NCBI GenBank assembly: GCA_039566865.1
Contig: CM076944.1
Coordinates: forward strand, 15,894,501 to 15,958,500
Length of the DNA: 64,000 bases
Origin: Aurelia coerulea
Taxonomy: Eukaryota; Cnidaria; Scyphozoa; Semaeostomeae; Ulmaridae
Reading direction: 5' to 3'
Part shown: positions 22,968-34,291 of the stretch, piece by piece
Layout: the number at the start of each line of letters is the position of its first letter
How positions within the stretch are numbered: the stretch's first letter is position 1
Made by a program: the position numbers and the translations under genes
The notes under the pieces: model-generated
What the model was told of the DNA's origin: nothing
The model's database searches: none
The model's input: the letters and a program-made list of their open reading frames with translations, nothing else

Positions 22968-23340
22968 CATTCACTGGTTTTAGTATATCAGATGTTTCTT
23001 TGTCAATGATATTGTTTGAAAGCATTTTGTTAAGTGAATTTATTATTACTTTCTGGTAATCTTCGATTGGGTTAACTGTGAGTTCTTGGTAAAATTCTGT
23101 GTTGTTTAATTGGCTAGTGGCCTCCGCGAGGTACTCTTCGATACCCCCAGACAACTATTGCTCTGCCTTTATCACCTCGGGTTATGACTAAGTCATCTCT
23201 TTCTGTGACTTTCTTAAGAGCTTCGCACTGCTTTTGTGTCAGGTTATCATATAGCCAGTAAGGATATAAGCCTTGTTGTAAAATGTCTTTCCTTTGACGA
23301 TCGATCATCTCCCCTGCCTGCTCTCTGCTGCACCCCACCC
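22968..23340 (-). pseudogene. Penelope-like element, N-terminal reverse-transcriptase region, broken
   Basis: Minus-strand frames read DDLVITRGDKGRAIVVW (about 23200-23150), and then in another frame EEYLAEATSQLNNTEFYQEL and EDYQKVIINSLNKML, continuing to DKETSDILKP near 22978. This is the order seen ahead of the first reverse-transcriptase motif in Penelope-like elements. A frameshift lies near 23150. The expected continuation is cut at 22967 by the piggyBac-like element, and no downstream RT or GIY-YIG part is visible in the window. Confidence 0.7.
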
Positions 23341-23464
23341 CAACAATTTCTTTCTTCCAATAACAAAGTCACCTCCAAAACATTGTTAGCACCAGCCAAT
23401 AAAGGTGTTGTCCTATGTTCCTCCTGCATGCGCAGAAAATTTTGTACCGTTTGTGGGCTTGCTT

Positions 23465-23669
23465 CAGTTGGGTTGATGCTGTTGTAAAAATTTCTCTTAG
23501 CATCTCTGTTCAAATTGACTACGAAATTTTGTTGTTTTCGATATCTTTTTAAGTCATCCTCATTTCCTGTCTTGTTTGCTACGTTTTTAAACCTAGTTCT
23601 TTGCATCATTGCTTTCCGCAGCCCTCTATTTAAGTGTGGTTTGTTATTACCCCATAGTTTACAGAACAA
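23465..23669 (-). pseudogene. LINE-type linker fragment
   Basis: The minus-strand frame LNRGLRKAMMQRTRFKNVAN followed by KRYRKQQNFVVNLNRDAKRN resembles the basic linker between endonuclease and reverse transcriptase in jockey/CR1-like LINEs. It is a short isolated remnant abutting the Penelope-like fragment. A direct repeat TATAGTTTACAGAACA lies at its upstream edge (23655-23695). Confidence 0.55.
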
Positions 23670-23689
23670 CTATAGTTTACAGAACACAT

Positions 23690-25372
23690 GGACAGATCAG
23701 GTTTCTTACTGGAAGTCCAGGGAAGGACCAGATAGGTAGCCTCCATTTACAAGATTTGCAGTTTTTTGTGAAGGAAGCTGCTGACAATGCCTGTATTCCA
23801 GAGCTAGAAAGTATGTACAAAACCAAACAAGAAACTGAGAGTATCAAACCTGGTAAGAAATTTGCTGTCAATACCTTCACAACATCAGCTTCAAATAAGG
23901 AAGACCCTTCAGTTAATGCTACAGCTATCAAGATAGAAAGTTCAAAGGAAACAATGAAAGCAAAAGAAACTGTTTGTTTTGCAGAGAAAATCACACTTTG
24001 GACATGTGCAAAAAGTTTACAGAAGAAAAACATTTAAGGAGAAAAGGTAATTCTTCTTTACAAATTATTTATGTTATAGGTGTGGTGTAAGCTCCAATCA
24101 CAAAGTTAAAGACTGCAGATTAAAAAAGGCTTGCAAAGTGTGCTCTGGAGGTCATGTTTTCATAAGGAGCCCACAAGTCAACAAGAAAGATTTACAGCAA
24201 ATTGTATAAATGTTTGTGGAGCAACAGATGAGAGTACAGAATATTCAATGATAGTTCCAGCTTGGGTCAGGCCTAAAAACCAACCAGATAGAGAAATAAT
24301 TCAATATGCTGTTTTAGATGACCAATCAAATGTTGGGTTCATTTCACAAGCACTTTGTGACAAATTGCAAGTTAAGGGCCCTTAAACACAGCTTCTGCTT
24401 TCAACAGTACAAGAGCAAAATGTTTTGATAGAAAGTAACCGTGTATCTGGAATAGAAGTCTTAGACTACCAGAGAGAAGAATGCTTTGAATTGCCTACAA
24501 TGTTCACAAGGGAAACAGTACCTGGTAGTCACCATCAAGTTCCCAAAGCAGATGTTGTTGGTAAATGGAATCATCTTCAAAGTGTTGCAAACAAATTAAT
24601 ACCTTGTGAAAATGATAGAGAAATTTCTTTACTTATTGGAAATAATTGTCCAAGAGCAATTCGTCCTAGAGAAGTTGTTGTTGGTGGAGAAGATGATCCA
24701 CATGGACAGAAATCATTATTAGGTTGGGGAGTAATTGGCAGAATATGCAAATCACAAAGTGATGATGTTATGCAGCAAAGTTACTGCAACAAAATATTGG
24801 TTGACAAGAGAAGTAGCAAATTTGTTTAAGAGATCTTAATCCATGAGAAAGTCCTTGCAATTTTGGAGTTAGATTTCAATGAAAGGGGTATCAAAGAAAA
24901 GTCCCTTTCAGTACAAGATGAAAGGTTTTTGAAGATTTTGGAAGAAGATATAAAGAAAACTTCAAATGGGCATTATGAAATGCTACTTCCATTGAAGTCA
25001 AATAAAACAAAATTTCCCAACAATAGACCACTTGCTGTAAAAAGATTGTGGCAGCTGAGCAGAAGATTTAGAAGCAACAAAAGATTTCATGGTGACTACC
25101 AAGATTTTATGACAAATGTTCTTGATGACTGTGCAGAAAAACTCCCAGAAGATGAACTGGGTCTCCAAGGAAACCTGATCAACTATGTCCCCACACACAG
25201 GAGTTTATCATCCAAAGAAGAAGAAGATACAAGTTTTTTGATTGCTCTGCGCAGTATCAAGGAGTTTCACTCAACCAGCACCTTCTGCAAGGTCCAGAGT
25301 TGAGTAATGACCTCGTAGGGATCCTGTTGAGATTCAGAGAAGAGTCAGTTACATTCTATAGGGAAATGTGTG
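23690..25372 (+). pseudogene. BEL/Pao retrotransposon gag-pol fragment, multiply frameshifted
   Basis: Domains in order: a gag C-terminus (LQDLQFFVKEAADNACIPEL, about 23743); a zinc-knuckle region (24080-24160, CGVSSNHKVKDCRLKKACKV); a DUF1758-type aspartic protease (about 24240-24380) with AVLDDQSNVGFIS in place of the usual Asp-Thr motif; an A17-like region (LLIGNNCPRAIRPREV); and the N-terminal part of the reverse transcriptase (ELDFNERG, DGHYE-like NGHYEMLLPLKSNKTKF). Frameshifts lie near 23980, 24165 and 25195, and stops near 24384 and 24829. Homology ends at 25372, before the catalytic reverse-transcriptase motif. Confidence 0.85.
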
Positions 25373-25423
25373 CGCTGCCTCCCTTTTGTTTTTTTATTTT
25401 GCTGTTGTTGTTGTTGAAGTCTT

Positions 25424-25443
25424 TGGAAGGAAGGAAGGAAGGT
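25424..25443. repeat. short (GGAA)n microsatellite
   Basis: GGAAGGAAGGAAGGAAGG-type run next to the BEL breakpoint. Confidence 0.7.
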
Positions 25444-26116
25444 TTTTCACGAGTCGTCACGAGTTGGGTTTGCTCTCAAGTTTTGTGTGTGATGGCATAT
25501 GAAATGGTTGAAATTTGAACTCTAACGAAGTGAACTCTCAAGAATTGAAGTCTGAAGAATTTGAACTCTAAAGAAATGAACTCTCAAGAATTGAAGTATC
25601 TATGAACATTCAAGAATATTATCTCGTTGAATAAGAATAATCGTATTTTGGTATCGTGATAGTTCGTGTATTGTGAAGCCATGATTCGCCGTGAAGAGAC
25701 AACCAGGTGACTTCATTTCATTGTTTTTCACTTGTGTTGAGAATTTAGATGCTTATTGAAATGATATGCTGTGATGCTTAGTTATTGACTACGATTGAGA
25801 AGTGAGCCAAGAATTTATACAGTCCTCTTATTTGTTTTGAATTGATTCTTTGAGTCTTAAATTTTGAACCCATTGGTATTCTAACCTGGCTAAGTTGGGG
25901 AGGGATAATATCTTACTATTTTTCTCTTTCCCCAACCACGAAGTTGAATCTATGTCAGGATTTTCCATATGGTCGTAACGCTCGCCGGATTTTGTTATTT
26001 TGTTGAGAAATGAGAAATCATGAAATTTGTTGTTGTTTTTTGGTGTTTAATTCTTGATTGATTAATCATAGTCACGATTAATTTCTCTTTTGCGAGTTGT
26101 TGTTTGTGTTGAGTGA
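25430..26116 (+). repeat. probable LTR and leader of a second BEL/Pao element
   Basis: Non-coding sequence directly upstream of a BEL gag start. It contains repeated ACTCTCAAGAATTGAAGT words and, near 25970, TATGGTCGTAACGCTCGCCG, which looks like the TGG-starting primer-binding site between LTR and gag. The LTR ends cannot be fixed because no second LTR is present. Confidence 0.45.
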
Positions 26117-27102
26117 TGTCAAAACAGGGGGAAAGCGCCACAACTTCCGCCACTAACCCCACGGTCAGCTCCAATCAAGGACCTTCGGTTTCCAAACTCA
26201 AAAAGATTCGAGGGGGATATCGGAAGCAAGGTTTCTTCTAGATGAGGAAAATCCAACGATTTTGAATTACGATAAGACCTTAGCTAAGCTAAAAGAAAAA
26301 CACACGCAGCTGACAAAAATCAACGAAGATGTCTTTCTACTAATCCCTGAAGATTACATCGAACAAAAAGTAATCGAATGTGAAGATCTCAACTGTGAAA
26401 TTCAATCTCTAATAGTTGAACTTGAATCGGCAGAATTGGCCCTCCAAAATGCGAACAAGAGCACTTCCAATCCTTCCATTCTTCAAACAAGTTCAAGTGG
26501 GGGCATGTCACAAAATTCCGAAGGAGCAAAACTGCCGAAACTTCAGTTGCCTAAATATTTGGGCGACCCCAAAAGGTGGCAAGAATGGTGGGATTTCTAT
26601 CAAGTTATTCACGAAAACACCACTCTTTCCGACGTAAATAAATTTAGGCACTTGAAGTCCCTGTTAGAAGGCCCTGCCGCCGCGGTCATAGCTGGGATTC
26701 CAGCCTCAAATGCAAATTATCTTGAGGCGATTGATCTGTTGCAAAGCAGATTTGCTCAAAACCAGATAATCATTAATGCTCATATGGAGGCCCTTCGAAA
26801 TCTGAAACAAGTTTCATCTGAAAGGGACGTAAAGGCCCTAAGAAAACTCTATGATAGTATCGAAACAAACGTTCGCAGTCTAAAGTCTCTTGGAGTAGAT
26901 TTTACGCAGTATGGGGTATTGCTCATTCCCATGCTAATGACAAAAATCCCAGAGGAAATTTGCCTCATAATCACAAGATTGACAAAAAAAAGATGACTGG
27001 GCGTTAGACGGGTTTCTAAAGACTCTCCTGCTAGAATTAGAGGCAAGGGAGCAATGTTCTCTGAATTCAGAAACTAGCTCAAGCGGCTCAGTTCGTCCCT
27101 AG
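26117..27102 (+). pseudogene. BEL/Pao gag fragment (DUF1759-type)
   Basis: The ATG at 26117 opens a short N-terminus (MSKQGESATT...KLKKIRGGY). A frameshift near 26215 leads into the long frame through 26996. Hallmarks are LPKLQLPKYLGDPKRWQEWW, LKSLLEGPAAAVIAG and YDSIETNVRSLKSLGVD, the core of BEL gag proteins. A run of eight A residues near 26986 shifts the frame again; the other frame continues WALDGFLKTLLLELEAREQC to about 27102. The rest of the element is absent. It sits downstream of the pol fragment above, so the two are separate insertions. Confidence 0.85.
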
Positions 27103-27136
27103 TCCCTTAGTCGTCCCTACGTTCCTTAGGGCCTTT

Positions 27137-27221
27137 ACGGCGCAGTAGTGTAATCCTCTGACTTTGCAGCCAGAACAGTCAGGCGGACAGGGTTCGATAC
27201 CCGGTAGAGCCTCACCACTTG
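27137..27221 (+). repeat. tRNA-like SINE head
   Basis: About 84 bases with an A-box-like ACGGCGCAGTAGTG and a B box GGGTTCGATACCC, ending GGTAGAGCCT. The acceptor stem has mismatches and the variable region is long. It immediately follows the BEL gag remnant. Probably a tRNA-derived SINE; the body and 3' end are not defined. Confidence 0.5.
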
Positions 27222-28093
27222 AGCGTCATGACAAGGGGTCGCGGACTCTATTAGCGCTTAGCTACTTCTGTGATCCCAGCGCTTGGTGCTAAAAACCACA
27301 ACTTCACCTTCACTGAGCGCCATAGTGCATTCCAATTTTTCTCTCCGCCGGATGTTCCCGCCAGGGATATGGGCACAGTAAGATTCCCCACCAGTGGCAA
27401 TTTGGCGGTGTACACCAACTGCCCACCAGACCACAACAAACATCATTTCTCCGCCAAAAACCTTGGCTTGAAAAAATCAGAAGATAGCTCTCTGCCAGAT
27501 TTCTCTGCGCAGAAATTTCTTCACCTCTTTAGTTACTCTTTCTTGACAAACATCTCATTTGAGCCACCAGCAGGGCAGGCAACCTTTTTCACAACACCAT
27601 GATGAGAAAAAAGAAACCCGAAAGACAAATTCACATACATGCTGTACTGCTGTTCATTAGAATTCACCTTCTCTGCTACGAGAAAACATTACGTATACGG
27701 GCTTATCTCATTGGTTCTCCTCAATGGCTTCCTCACTTCAAAAAGGCCTAGCTAAAGTAGGCCGATACAGACACGCAGCCAAACATATAGGCCCAAAAAA
27801 GGCTAAGTAGTGACAGCTATATTCCACGCTTTTGTGTATGAAAACATTGAGATAAAAATACCTTTGGCACTAAATGGTTAAGCTAATAGTTGTCTGCAAC
27901 TGCTGAAAGACTTTCCAAGGCTGTACTGTATGGTCTATGATTAATCGTTTGCCTTTGAACTCTTCTTTGATGAGCTTGTTCGATGTTTGTTAGGCGCCAT
28001 GTTTTTTATGTCATTCTTTTCTTTTGCATCAGCAGCCGGTAGTTACCAGACTCCTTCTTGATCTTTTCTGGCAGGTAAGCAGGTACCAATTTT
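27222..28093. other. no gene recognised
   Basis: A 110-codon open frame (27270-27602) has no recognised domain. No clear repeat beyond the SINE-like head. Confidence 0.4.
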
Positions 28094-28101
28094 TGTGTGT
28101 T

Positions 28102-29147
28102 CAGTGGTGTAGAGCTGGGGGGGCTCAGGGGGGCTCAGCCCCCCTAGTTATTTTTTCCGTAATTTTGGGGGGGCTTTAGCCCCCCTAGTTATTCTGAAGA
28201 AATTTTGATTTTCTTAATTTGTGTATTATGACAAAAATGACAGAACAAGGTAATGTTATATTCTTTTAAAGAAGAGATCCTGGTTTTTGGTTTGCACCAA
28301 GATGAGGTCTTCAATGACTGTCAAGCTCTCGTCTTCCTTGATGTTTATAAGCATAAATGGGATGCCACTAATGTTACATCGAAATGGCTTCAGAAACACA
28401 CAAGTGCAAATAACAATAGGACAAGGAAGTGCAAACAGACATCATAAGTGGCAAGGCAATGGGGGTATGGGGTGCCCCCGCCACTTGTTTCGAAAAATGG
28501 TCCTCGATATTCCTTTAACATGGAAGAGAAATGGCTGGGTATAGGTTCGGTGAGAATTTTTCCGTGAAATGCAAAATAATGCTAGAAGGAGATTATACAT
28601 AATTGAACTGTGTTATCAAAGCTTCCATTTTAGCACTGGTAAATATGGAGTCAGGGGATGCCTTCTGAGCCAGAGAAAAGGATGTTTCTTCAAAAAAATT
28701 TTCGTCGTGCTCTGATTTGTAGGATAACTGTCAGTTGTCACAAAACTATCAAGGTTTTCTTGTTGCTAATGGCAAGCATGATATTGGGAGATGCATTCTA
28801 CGTCAAAGTAAAGGATGTTTCTTCTAAAATTTTCTTCGTGCTCTAATTTGTAGGATAACTGTCAGTTGTCACAAAACTATCAAGCTTTTCTTGTTGCTAA
28901 TGGCAAGCATGATATTGGGAGATGCATTCTAAGCCAAAGTAAAGGATGTTTCTTCTAAAATTTTTCTTTGTGCTCCGATTTATAGGATAACTGTCACGAA
29001 ACTATCAAGGTTTCCTCGCTGCTAATGGCAAGCATGATATTGGGAGATGCATTCTACGCCAAAGTAAAAGGCGTGGCCCCAACAAATTTCCTGGTGCCAC
29101 CTCTCTACCTGAGCCCCCCTAGTTATTAATCTAGCTCTACACCACTG
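28102..29147. mobile_element. hAT-type non-autonomous element with perfect 8-bp target duplication
   Basis: The termini are CAGTGGTGTAGAGCT at the left and the complement AGCTCTACACCACTG at the right. The 8-bp direct repeat TGTGTGTT lies on both sides (28094-28101 and 29148-29155). CAGNGGTG-type ends with an 8-bp duplication are diagnostic of hAT elements. Subterminal GGGGGGCT/AGCCCCCCTAGTTATT blocks are repeated and inverted. The interior contains a three-copy tandem repeat and no transposase. Confidence 0.9.
28676..29068. repeat. three tandem copies of a roughly 132-bp unit inside the hAT element
   Basis: Each unit runs from AAAGGATGTTTCTTC through GGATAACTGTCA and ATGGCAAGCATGATATTGGG to GCCAAAGTA. 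Unit starts fall near 28678, 28811 and 28942. The third copy has a small deletion. Confidence 0.9.
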
Positions 29148-29346
29148 TGTGTGTTTATGTGTTTGGTATTCGATTTTGCAATATCGAAGAGGATTTCATA
29201 ATACCATCGGTATTTTATAGTATGATACAGAGGATCATGATAGATAAACCATATTTCATAATACGAAAAACACACAAGTCAATTGAAACGCCGCCCCCCC
29301 CCCCCACTCCCGGGACATGACAGGGAATTAATGGGGAACATACCGT

Positions 29347-29634
29347 GGAATTTCCCAATCAAACGAACTTACCTGTAAGTGATGTTTGATTGGAATTCTA
29401 TGATTCGTCGGTCCGGAGCGAAGGAGGTGTACGAGAGAGAGCGCAGTAGTTCATGCAAACCAGTCTTTAGAGCAGCAATGGATCAATGGCGAAAAAATGT
29501 AATACAAGGCAGGGAGGGCCGTAAATATAGGCGTCAAATGGGATGGGCGTACACCTCCTTCGCTCCGGACCGACGAATCATAGAATTCCAATCAAACATC
29601 ACTTACAGGTAAGTTCGTTTGATTAGGAAATTCT
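29347..29634. mobile_element. short inverted-repeat element with 87-bp arms
   Basis: The left arm 29347-29433 and right arm 29548-29634 are near-perfect complements, carrying AATCAAACGAACTTACCTGT and GTCCGGAGCGAAGGAGGTGT. The spacer is 114 bp. The right flank (29636-29690) holds a diverged relative of the inner arm (GGCTCCGTCGCTACGGAGGA), so at least one more degenerate arm is adjacent. No target duplication was identified. The arms contain CTTACAGGTAAGT, an acceptor and donor back to back. Confidence 0.75.
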
Positions 29635-29839
29635 ATTTCGTCATCGGCTCCGTCGCTACGGAGGAGTACGAGAATTTAGAGCCGTCATTGAGACATTGGT
29701 GGGGAAAAGTAACAAAACACATACCTTTAAATTTAGGTAATTGCCAAATAGGTAGTGTCTCCCGTGTAACTACTGTAACCAAGGGCGGGCATGTCACACT
29801 GGGAACGATGGTCCTACCTTTGTCCGAAAGCCGGTAGTT

Positions 29840-30470
29840 AACGAAAAATTTTTGCACCACCTTTGTCCCAAAAACTGGTAGTTTTTGATGGCAAATTTCC
29901 GCTGTTATTTTTGTCAATTTGGTGGACAATTTCAACATGATTTATCATTGACGATGTTTGTCCCAAAAACCGGTAGTTTCGACCAAATACTGTTTTTCGA
30001 AAGCAAATGGTAATTATAGATATGAAGGTATAAGTGTCCCAAAACCGGTTGCCGGACAATGGTAGGACCACCTTGATGAAAAATCTTAAATTCTGGTCTT
30101 TTTTTCGGAAATTTGTCGGACAAAGGTAGAACCGCCTTGGTGAAAAATTGTAATATCTGGTCTTTTTTCCGTAAATTTGGTGGACAAAGGTAGAACCGCT
30201 CAAGTGAAAATTCAAAATACTGGTCTTTTCTGGTTAAATTTGGTGGACAAAGGGAGAACCAGCTTACAGGTAAACTTCAGGATTTTGATTAGATAGGAGG
30301 TTAGAAAGCTTGATTTTTGTGACAAACTGATGGAATAGGAAGATTGACATTCAAATTTCACCTTTGTCCTAAAACTGGTTGTTTTTGGGCAGGAAAGTCG
30401 TCCTATGTGACAAAAGAACCGGTTATTTTTTCCAATTCCTCTGGACAAACATGGGGTCAAATATTGTACA
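29840..30470. repeat. degenerate repeat region with 62-bp tandem units
   Basis: GGACAAAGGTAGAACCGC-type units of about 62 bp start near 30056, 30118, 30181 and 30244, each containing TCTGGTCTTTTTT. On the other side (29815-30000) the inverted word TTTGTCCCAAAAACTGGTAG recurs with similar spacing. The arrays face each other, giving another partly palindromic block. No coding capacity. Confidence 0.7.
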
Positions 30471-30508
30471 GTACTTGCCCGCCCCTGCTGTAACCCAATT
30501 CATTGCTA

Positions 30509-30874
30509 CATGGTTATGTTACCAGCAGAAAGCAAAGCGTTTCCAAAATTAAATGTATTATTTACAGGAATGTTGTAAAACCGTTGAAACGTTTGTTCTT
30601 GTGTCCATCCTGCGGCAGCCATAATGTCTTTCAAATCAAAATTTCTATTTACAAGACACGTAGTCGATGCAGCACGAGTGCTATGGCAACTGTAGGTGGA
30701 AATGTCAATGCCAGCTTTATCGAGAATAGTGCGACACCAACGTGATATTGTGTCCCTTGAGACGGGCGAATGAGGACGCACAAAGCTGAGCAACAATTGC
30801 TTGTGTTCTCCCCGAAAGGAGGCGGTACGACGTAAATATTCCGATAAATGCGTATGGCACGCCATTCTCGTCAA
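30509..30874 (-). pseudogene. tyrosine recombinase C-terminal fragment (DIRS/Ngaro-like)
   Basis: The minus-strand frame carries the second half of a tyrosine-recombinase catalytic domain: SPVSRDTISRWCRTILDKAG, then YSCHSTRAAS with the HxxR pair (His64 and Arg67 of this frame), then IMAAAGWTQEQTFQRFY with the nucleophile Tyr100. The first catalytic Arg and the N-terminal domain are missing, and the frame is disturbed near 30860. Such recombinases belong to DIRS-type retroelements or related transposons; no reverse transcriptase is seen nearby. Confidence 0.75.
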
Positions 30875-31074
30875 AAGTAATCAGAATTTCTTGTGTGCTA
30901 CCAGAATGTGTTTTTTGCAATCAGAACTTTTTGCTTGCTATTATAATGCGTTGATTATAGTCAGAATTTGTTGATTATAATTAGAATTTTGTTGCTTCCT
31001 ATCAGAACTCGTTTATTACAATCAAAATTTTGAAGACTACAATGCTGCAATTTATATTTTCAAATTCCAATTTT

Positions 31075-31365
31075 AGATATCAAAACAGCAAATTTTAGAT
31101 ATCAAAACATCAAATTTTAGATTATAAAACAGCAAATTTTAGATATCAAAACAGCAAATTTTAGATATCAAAACAGCAAATTTTAGATATCAAAACAGCA
31201 AATTTTAGATATCAAAACAGCAAATTTTAGATATCAAAACAGCAAATTTTAGATATCAAAACAGCAAATTTTAGATATCAAAACAGCAAATTTTAGATAT
31301 CAAAACAGCAAATTTTAGATATCAAAACAGCAAATTTTAGATATCAAAACAGCAAATTTTAGATT
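31075..31365. repeat. 22-bp minisatellite, about 13 copies
   Basis: AGATATCAAAACAGCAAATT plus two T bases repeats about 13 times with almost no variation except in the first units. It ends exactly where the next inverted-repeat unit begins (TTAGATTAGACTGATT). There are no spacers, so it is a simple tandem repeat. Confidence 0.95.
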
Positions 31366-31369
31366 AGAC

Positions 31370-31895
31370 TGATTGCAAGTTCGTAGTTATTGCTATTGAT
31401 AGGCTGATGGACGCTATAACTACGACTCATGGACTTTCACATTGAAAATTGGGACGAAATTGTTTCCCTCGATTTCATGTCCGATATGGAAACCATAGCA
31501 ACGCTGTACGAAAAGGCGAGTAATGGCGTTGGGCCTAAATTGTCAGCTCAAACCTCAGATAATAAAACGTCTCGAAATTCAAGTTTTGAGTGATGTTAGC
31601 AATGAACAAAAGTCACGAGTATTCGCATGAATGTTTCTTTAATCTAAGAATTGACAAACCTTTCAGTTTCAACAAGAATTTCCTCATTTTGAAGGCAATC
31701 TTCATCTAGCAATAGTGCACGCCAACGCGTCGCAGCTCCTGAAATTCTCCAACCACCGAAAAGAGGCCATTAACCTCGTTTCAAAGGGCACAGAAAAATC
31801 TGTGCGCCCATTTTTTATTTTCGTCCCACTTTTTGATGTGAAAGTCCATAAGTCCCAGTTTGAGCAAAAATATACATTGTTGTTGTAGACTGATT
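31370..31895. other. inverted-repeat unit 1 with hairpin and start codon
   Basis: The left side reads TAGACTGATTGC, then a hairpin with stem TCGTAGTTAT / ATAACTACGA and a 25-base loop, then ACTCATGG. The ATG at 31429 opens a 54-codon frame (to 31593) beginning MDFHIENWDEIVSLDF. The right side in reverse (about 31853-31820) has ATGGACTTTCACATCAAAAA, giving MDFHIKKWDE, so the arms are inverted up to about codon 10. The right arm lacks the hairpin. Whether the short frame is translated is unknown. Confidence 0.6.
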
Positions 31896-33307
31896 ACGAT
31901 TGAGTCCTAGTAATCGCTACCACCCACCCACCCTACTCGCTCATACTAGGACTCATGGCTTCCCAGCCAAATGGCTGGCCCTGTAAAGGATTTGCCTCGC
32001 TTTCAGAATTGACCAGTGCTAAATTACGGAACAGCGCAGAGCAACAACAGCAGCAACAGTTGCCCAGCAACCGCCATCGCGATTCTTCATCAAGTCGGTA
32101 ATGCACATTTTCAGGGAGTGAGCTCTTGATGAAAAAGGTAAGATAAAGTTCTTTTCGCGTCCTACATTTTGTTTAGGAATACGTTAAATGGCAATAACAC
32201 AGCTACGTTGATATCATTCTGCTATGATCTAGTCAAAATGTTGGCATTTATAGTATATAGACATAGATAAAACCCAGGTCTCGGTAATGAGAAAATGTTT
32301 ATAATATGGCAAAATCTTGTGGCAAAATGTTTTCGCTACGTTTTTAAACAGTTTGTGTTCTCGCTGTCAAACTGACTTGGTCTAGTTTTGTTCAGCTCAT
32401 GTCAAAAAAATTTACCATTGCAGCAGGTGAGCCAGATGAGGAGAAAATCTTTCAGAATAACTGTCAAAGAGGGTATGAGCAAAAAATTGAGTAACCCAAC
32501 ACGAAAAATCAAAAGTATGAGATTTCATTGTTGCTAACGGAATTGAAGAAACAGAATTTCTACTTAGTAAATTCAGTTTTTTATTCTTTCATGTGAAGTT
32601 TTCTTTTATTGCATATCTTTTTTTATCCACAGATCAAAGTCCAGGCAAATAACAGAAACAAAGCTGCATCTGTGAAACAAACAATCCTATAGTTTTGATC
32701 CATGATGGAGAAAGCAGAAAATTCATTATCTTCAAAATCTTACTGCAAACAACTCTTGTTTGCCTAAGCTATAGGAACAAAGGCAGAGACTGTAACAACA
32801 AAAATTTTGCATTTTGATATGTGCAATCCAGGATTTAGAATGTTCTTAATATGTACTTTATTTTATTGTGAAAGGAATCAACACTATGTGAATTTTAGAA
32901 GATTTTGTTTTTTTGCATATTGACCTGTGACACCTTGTCAATATATTTCTGCTATCATTTAACCAAATGATTTTCAATTTTGATTCACAAAAACTAAACT
33001 TTGTGGGTGTGTAGAGTGAAATAGCTGGGAATGAAATCAGTAATGCTGATTGTTGGAGTACAGTAGACTGAACTGTTAATTAAACATTTGCAGGGCCAAG
33101 AAGAAATACAGTAGTTCCAACAGTTATGAATAGAGAACATTTTGTCAGTTAAGTTTTCCTTTTCCATGAAAGTTATCAGTACATTTTGCTGTATCCATTT
33201 TATTCTAAGCTCAACCTTTTACAATTCTTGGCAGTCTTTTCTTTCATCAAATACTGCAGCAAATACTGCACATTAATTTTGCTATCTTGTATCCTTTTTG
33301 ATCCAAA

Positions 33308-33470
33308 GCTTGATTTACACTGAAAAGCTTGCTTTTACACTGGAAAGGCTTGCTTTTACACTGAAAAGCTTGCTTTTACACTGAAAAGCTTGCTTTTACA
33401 CTTAAAAGCTTGCTTTTACACTGAAAAGCTTGCTTTTACACTGACAATCTTGCTTTTAAGCTGAAAAGCA
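33308..33470. repeat. 20-bp minisatellite, about 8 copies
   Basis: TGAAAAGCTTGCTTTTACAC repeats with minor variants inside inverted-repeat unit 2. The rest of 32100-34290 shows no gene. Confidence 0.9.
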
Positions 33471-34291
33471 TCACGATCCCATGGAAAAAATTTGTAAAAA
33501 TAGGTTAAAATATTCTGCAAAAGAACAAGATAACCTCAACACAAAATCCTGGAATGCTTTGGAATTAACTGTTCTCAAGTTCCATTGCATTGCCAAACTA
33601 AAGCTCCAATTATGTGTGATTTATGTGAAGTATCAACTCATGAAGTCAAGGTAGTGTTTTAATTATCATAAAAAGTCAACTTAGGATGCAGATGTAAACA
33701 AACAATTTTTGGAATTAGGGAGAACAAATCAGTGAAATTTGACCATGGATAGGGGTCATTAAACAAATTTAATTGAGCAAATGGCCGGCAAATGACAAGG
33801 AGATATTCTATGCATAATTTTTGAAATTCAACAAATTGTAGCAAATTGTTGTCCCTCCCCTGCCCGTGGATATGCAGCAAAAACTTAACTTGTGGCCTAC
33901 CTGCATGTAGTGATGCATAAAGCGAAGTGGGCCTGCCTAGACATATTTTTTTATCTAACTGCTTTAATCACCAAAAGGTTAAGAAACTCCTGTGCAAAAT
34001 CTTTGTTCTGAAAGGTTCGCGAGTCGAGGGAACAGACATGAGTTGCTGTGGAACCTTTTAGAAACTTGTAACAAACTTTGGGTACTAAAGATCTGATAAT
34101 TTTAAGAAACTTTCAGTACTTGCTCGACTTCCTAGGGGATTCCTAGTTTTCTATAAAAATTACGTGCAGAGAACAAGAGAAGTTTTAAATCTAGAGTAAA
34201 TGAAGATACCAAAAATGACATATAGAGGGGCCATAGACCAAAGTTCCATTCTGAAAAGATTTTAGAAATGTACAGTTAATTGTTGACTTAC

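Noticed and set aside
27137..27221. Functional tRNA with long variable arm
   Set aside because: The acceptor stem has two mismatches and no clear anticodon loop; better as a SINE head.
30717..30920. 67-codon minus-strand frame upstream of the recombinase
   Set aside because: Overlaps the recombinase region in another frame; its translation shows no recombinase motif.
31075..31365. CRISPR-like regular repeat
   Set aside because: Contiguous 22-bp units without spacers in a eukaryotic context; a minisatellite.
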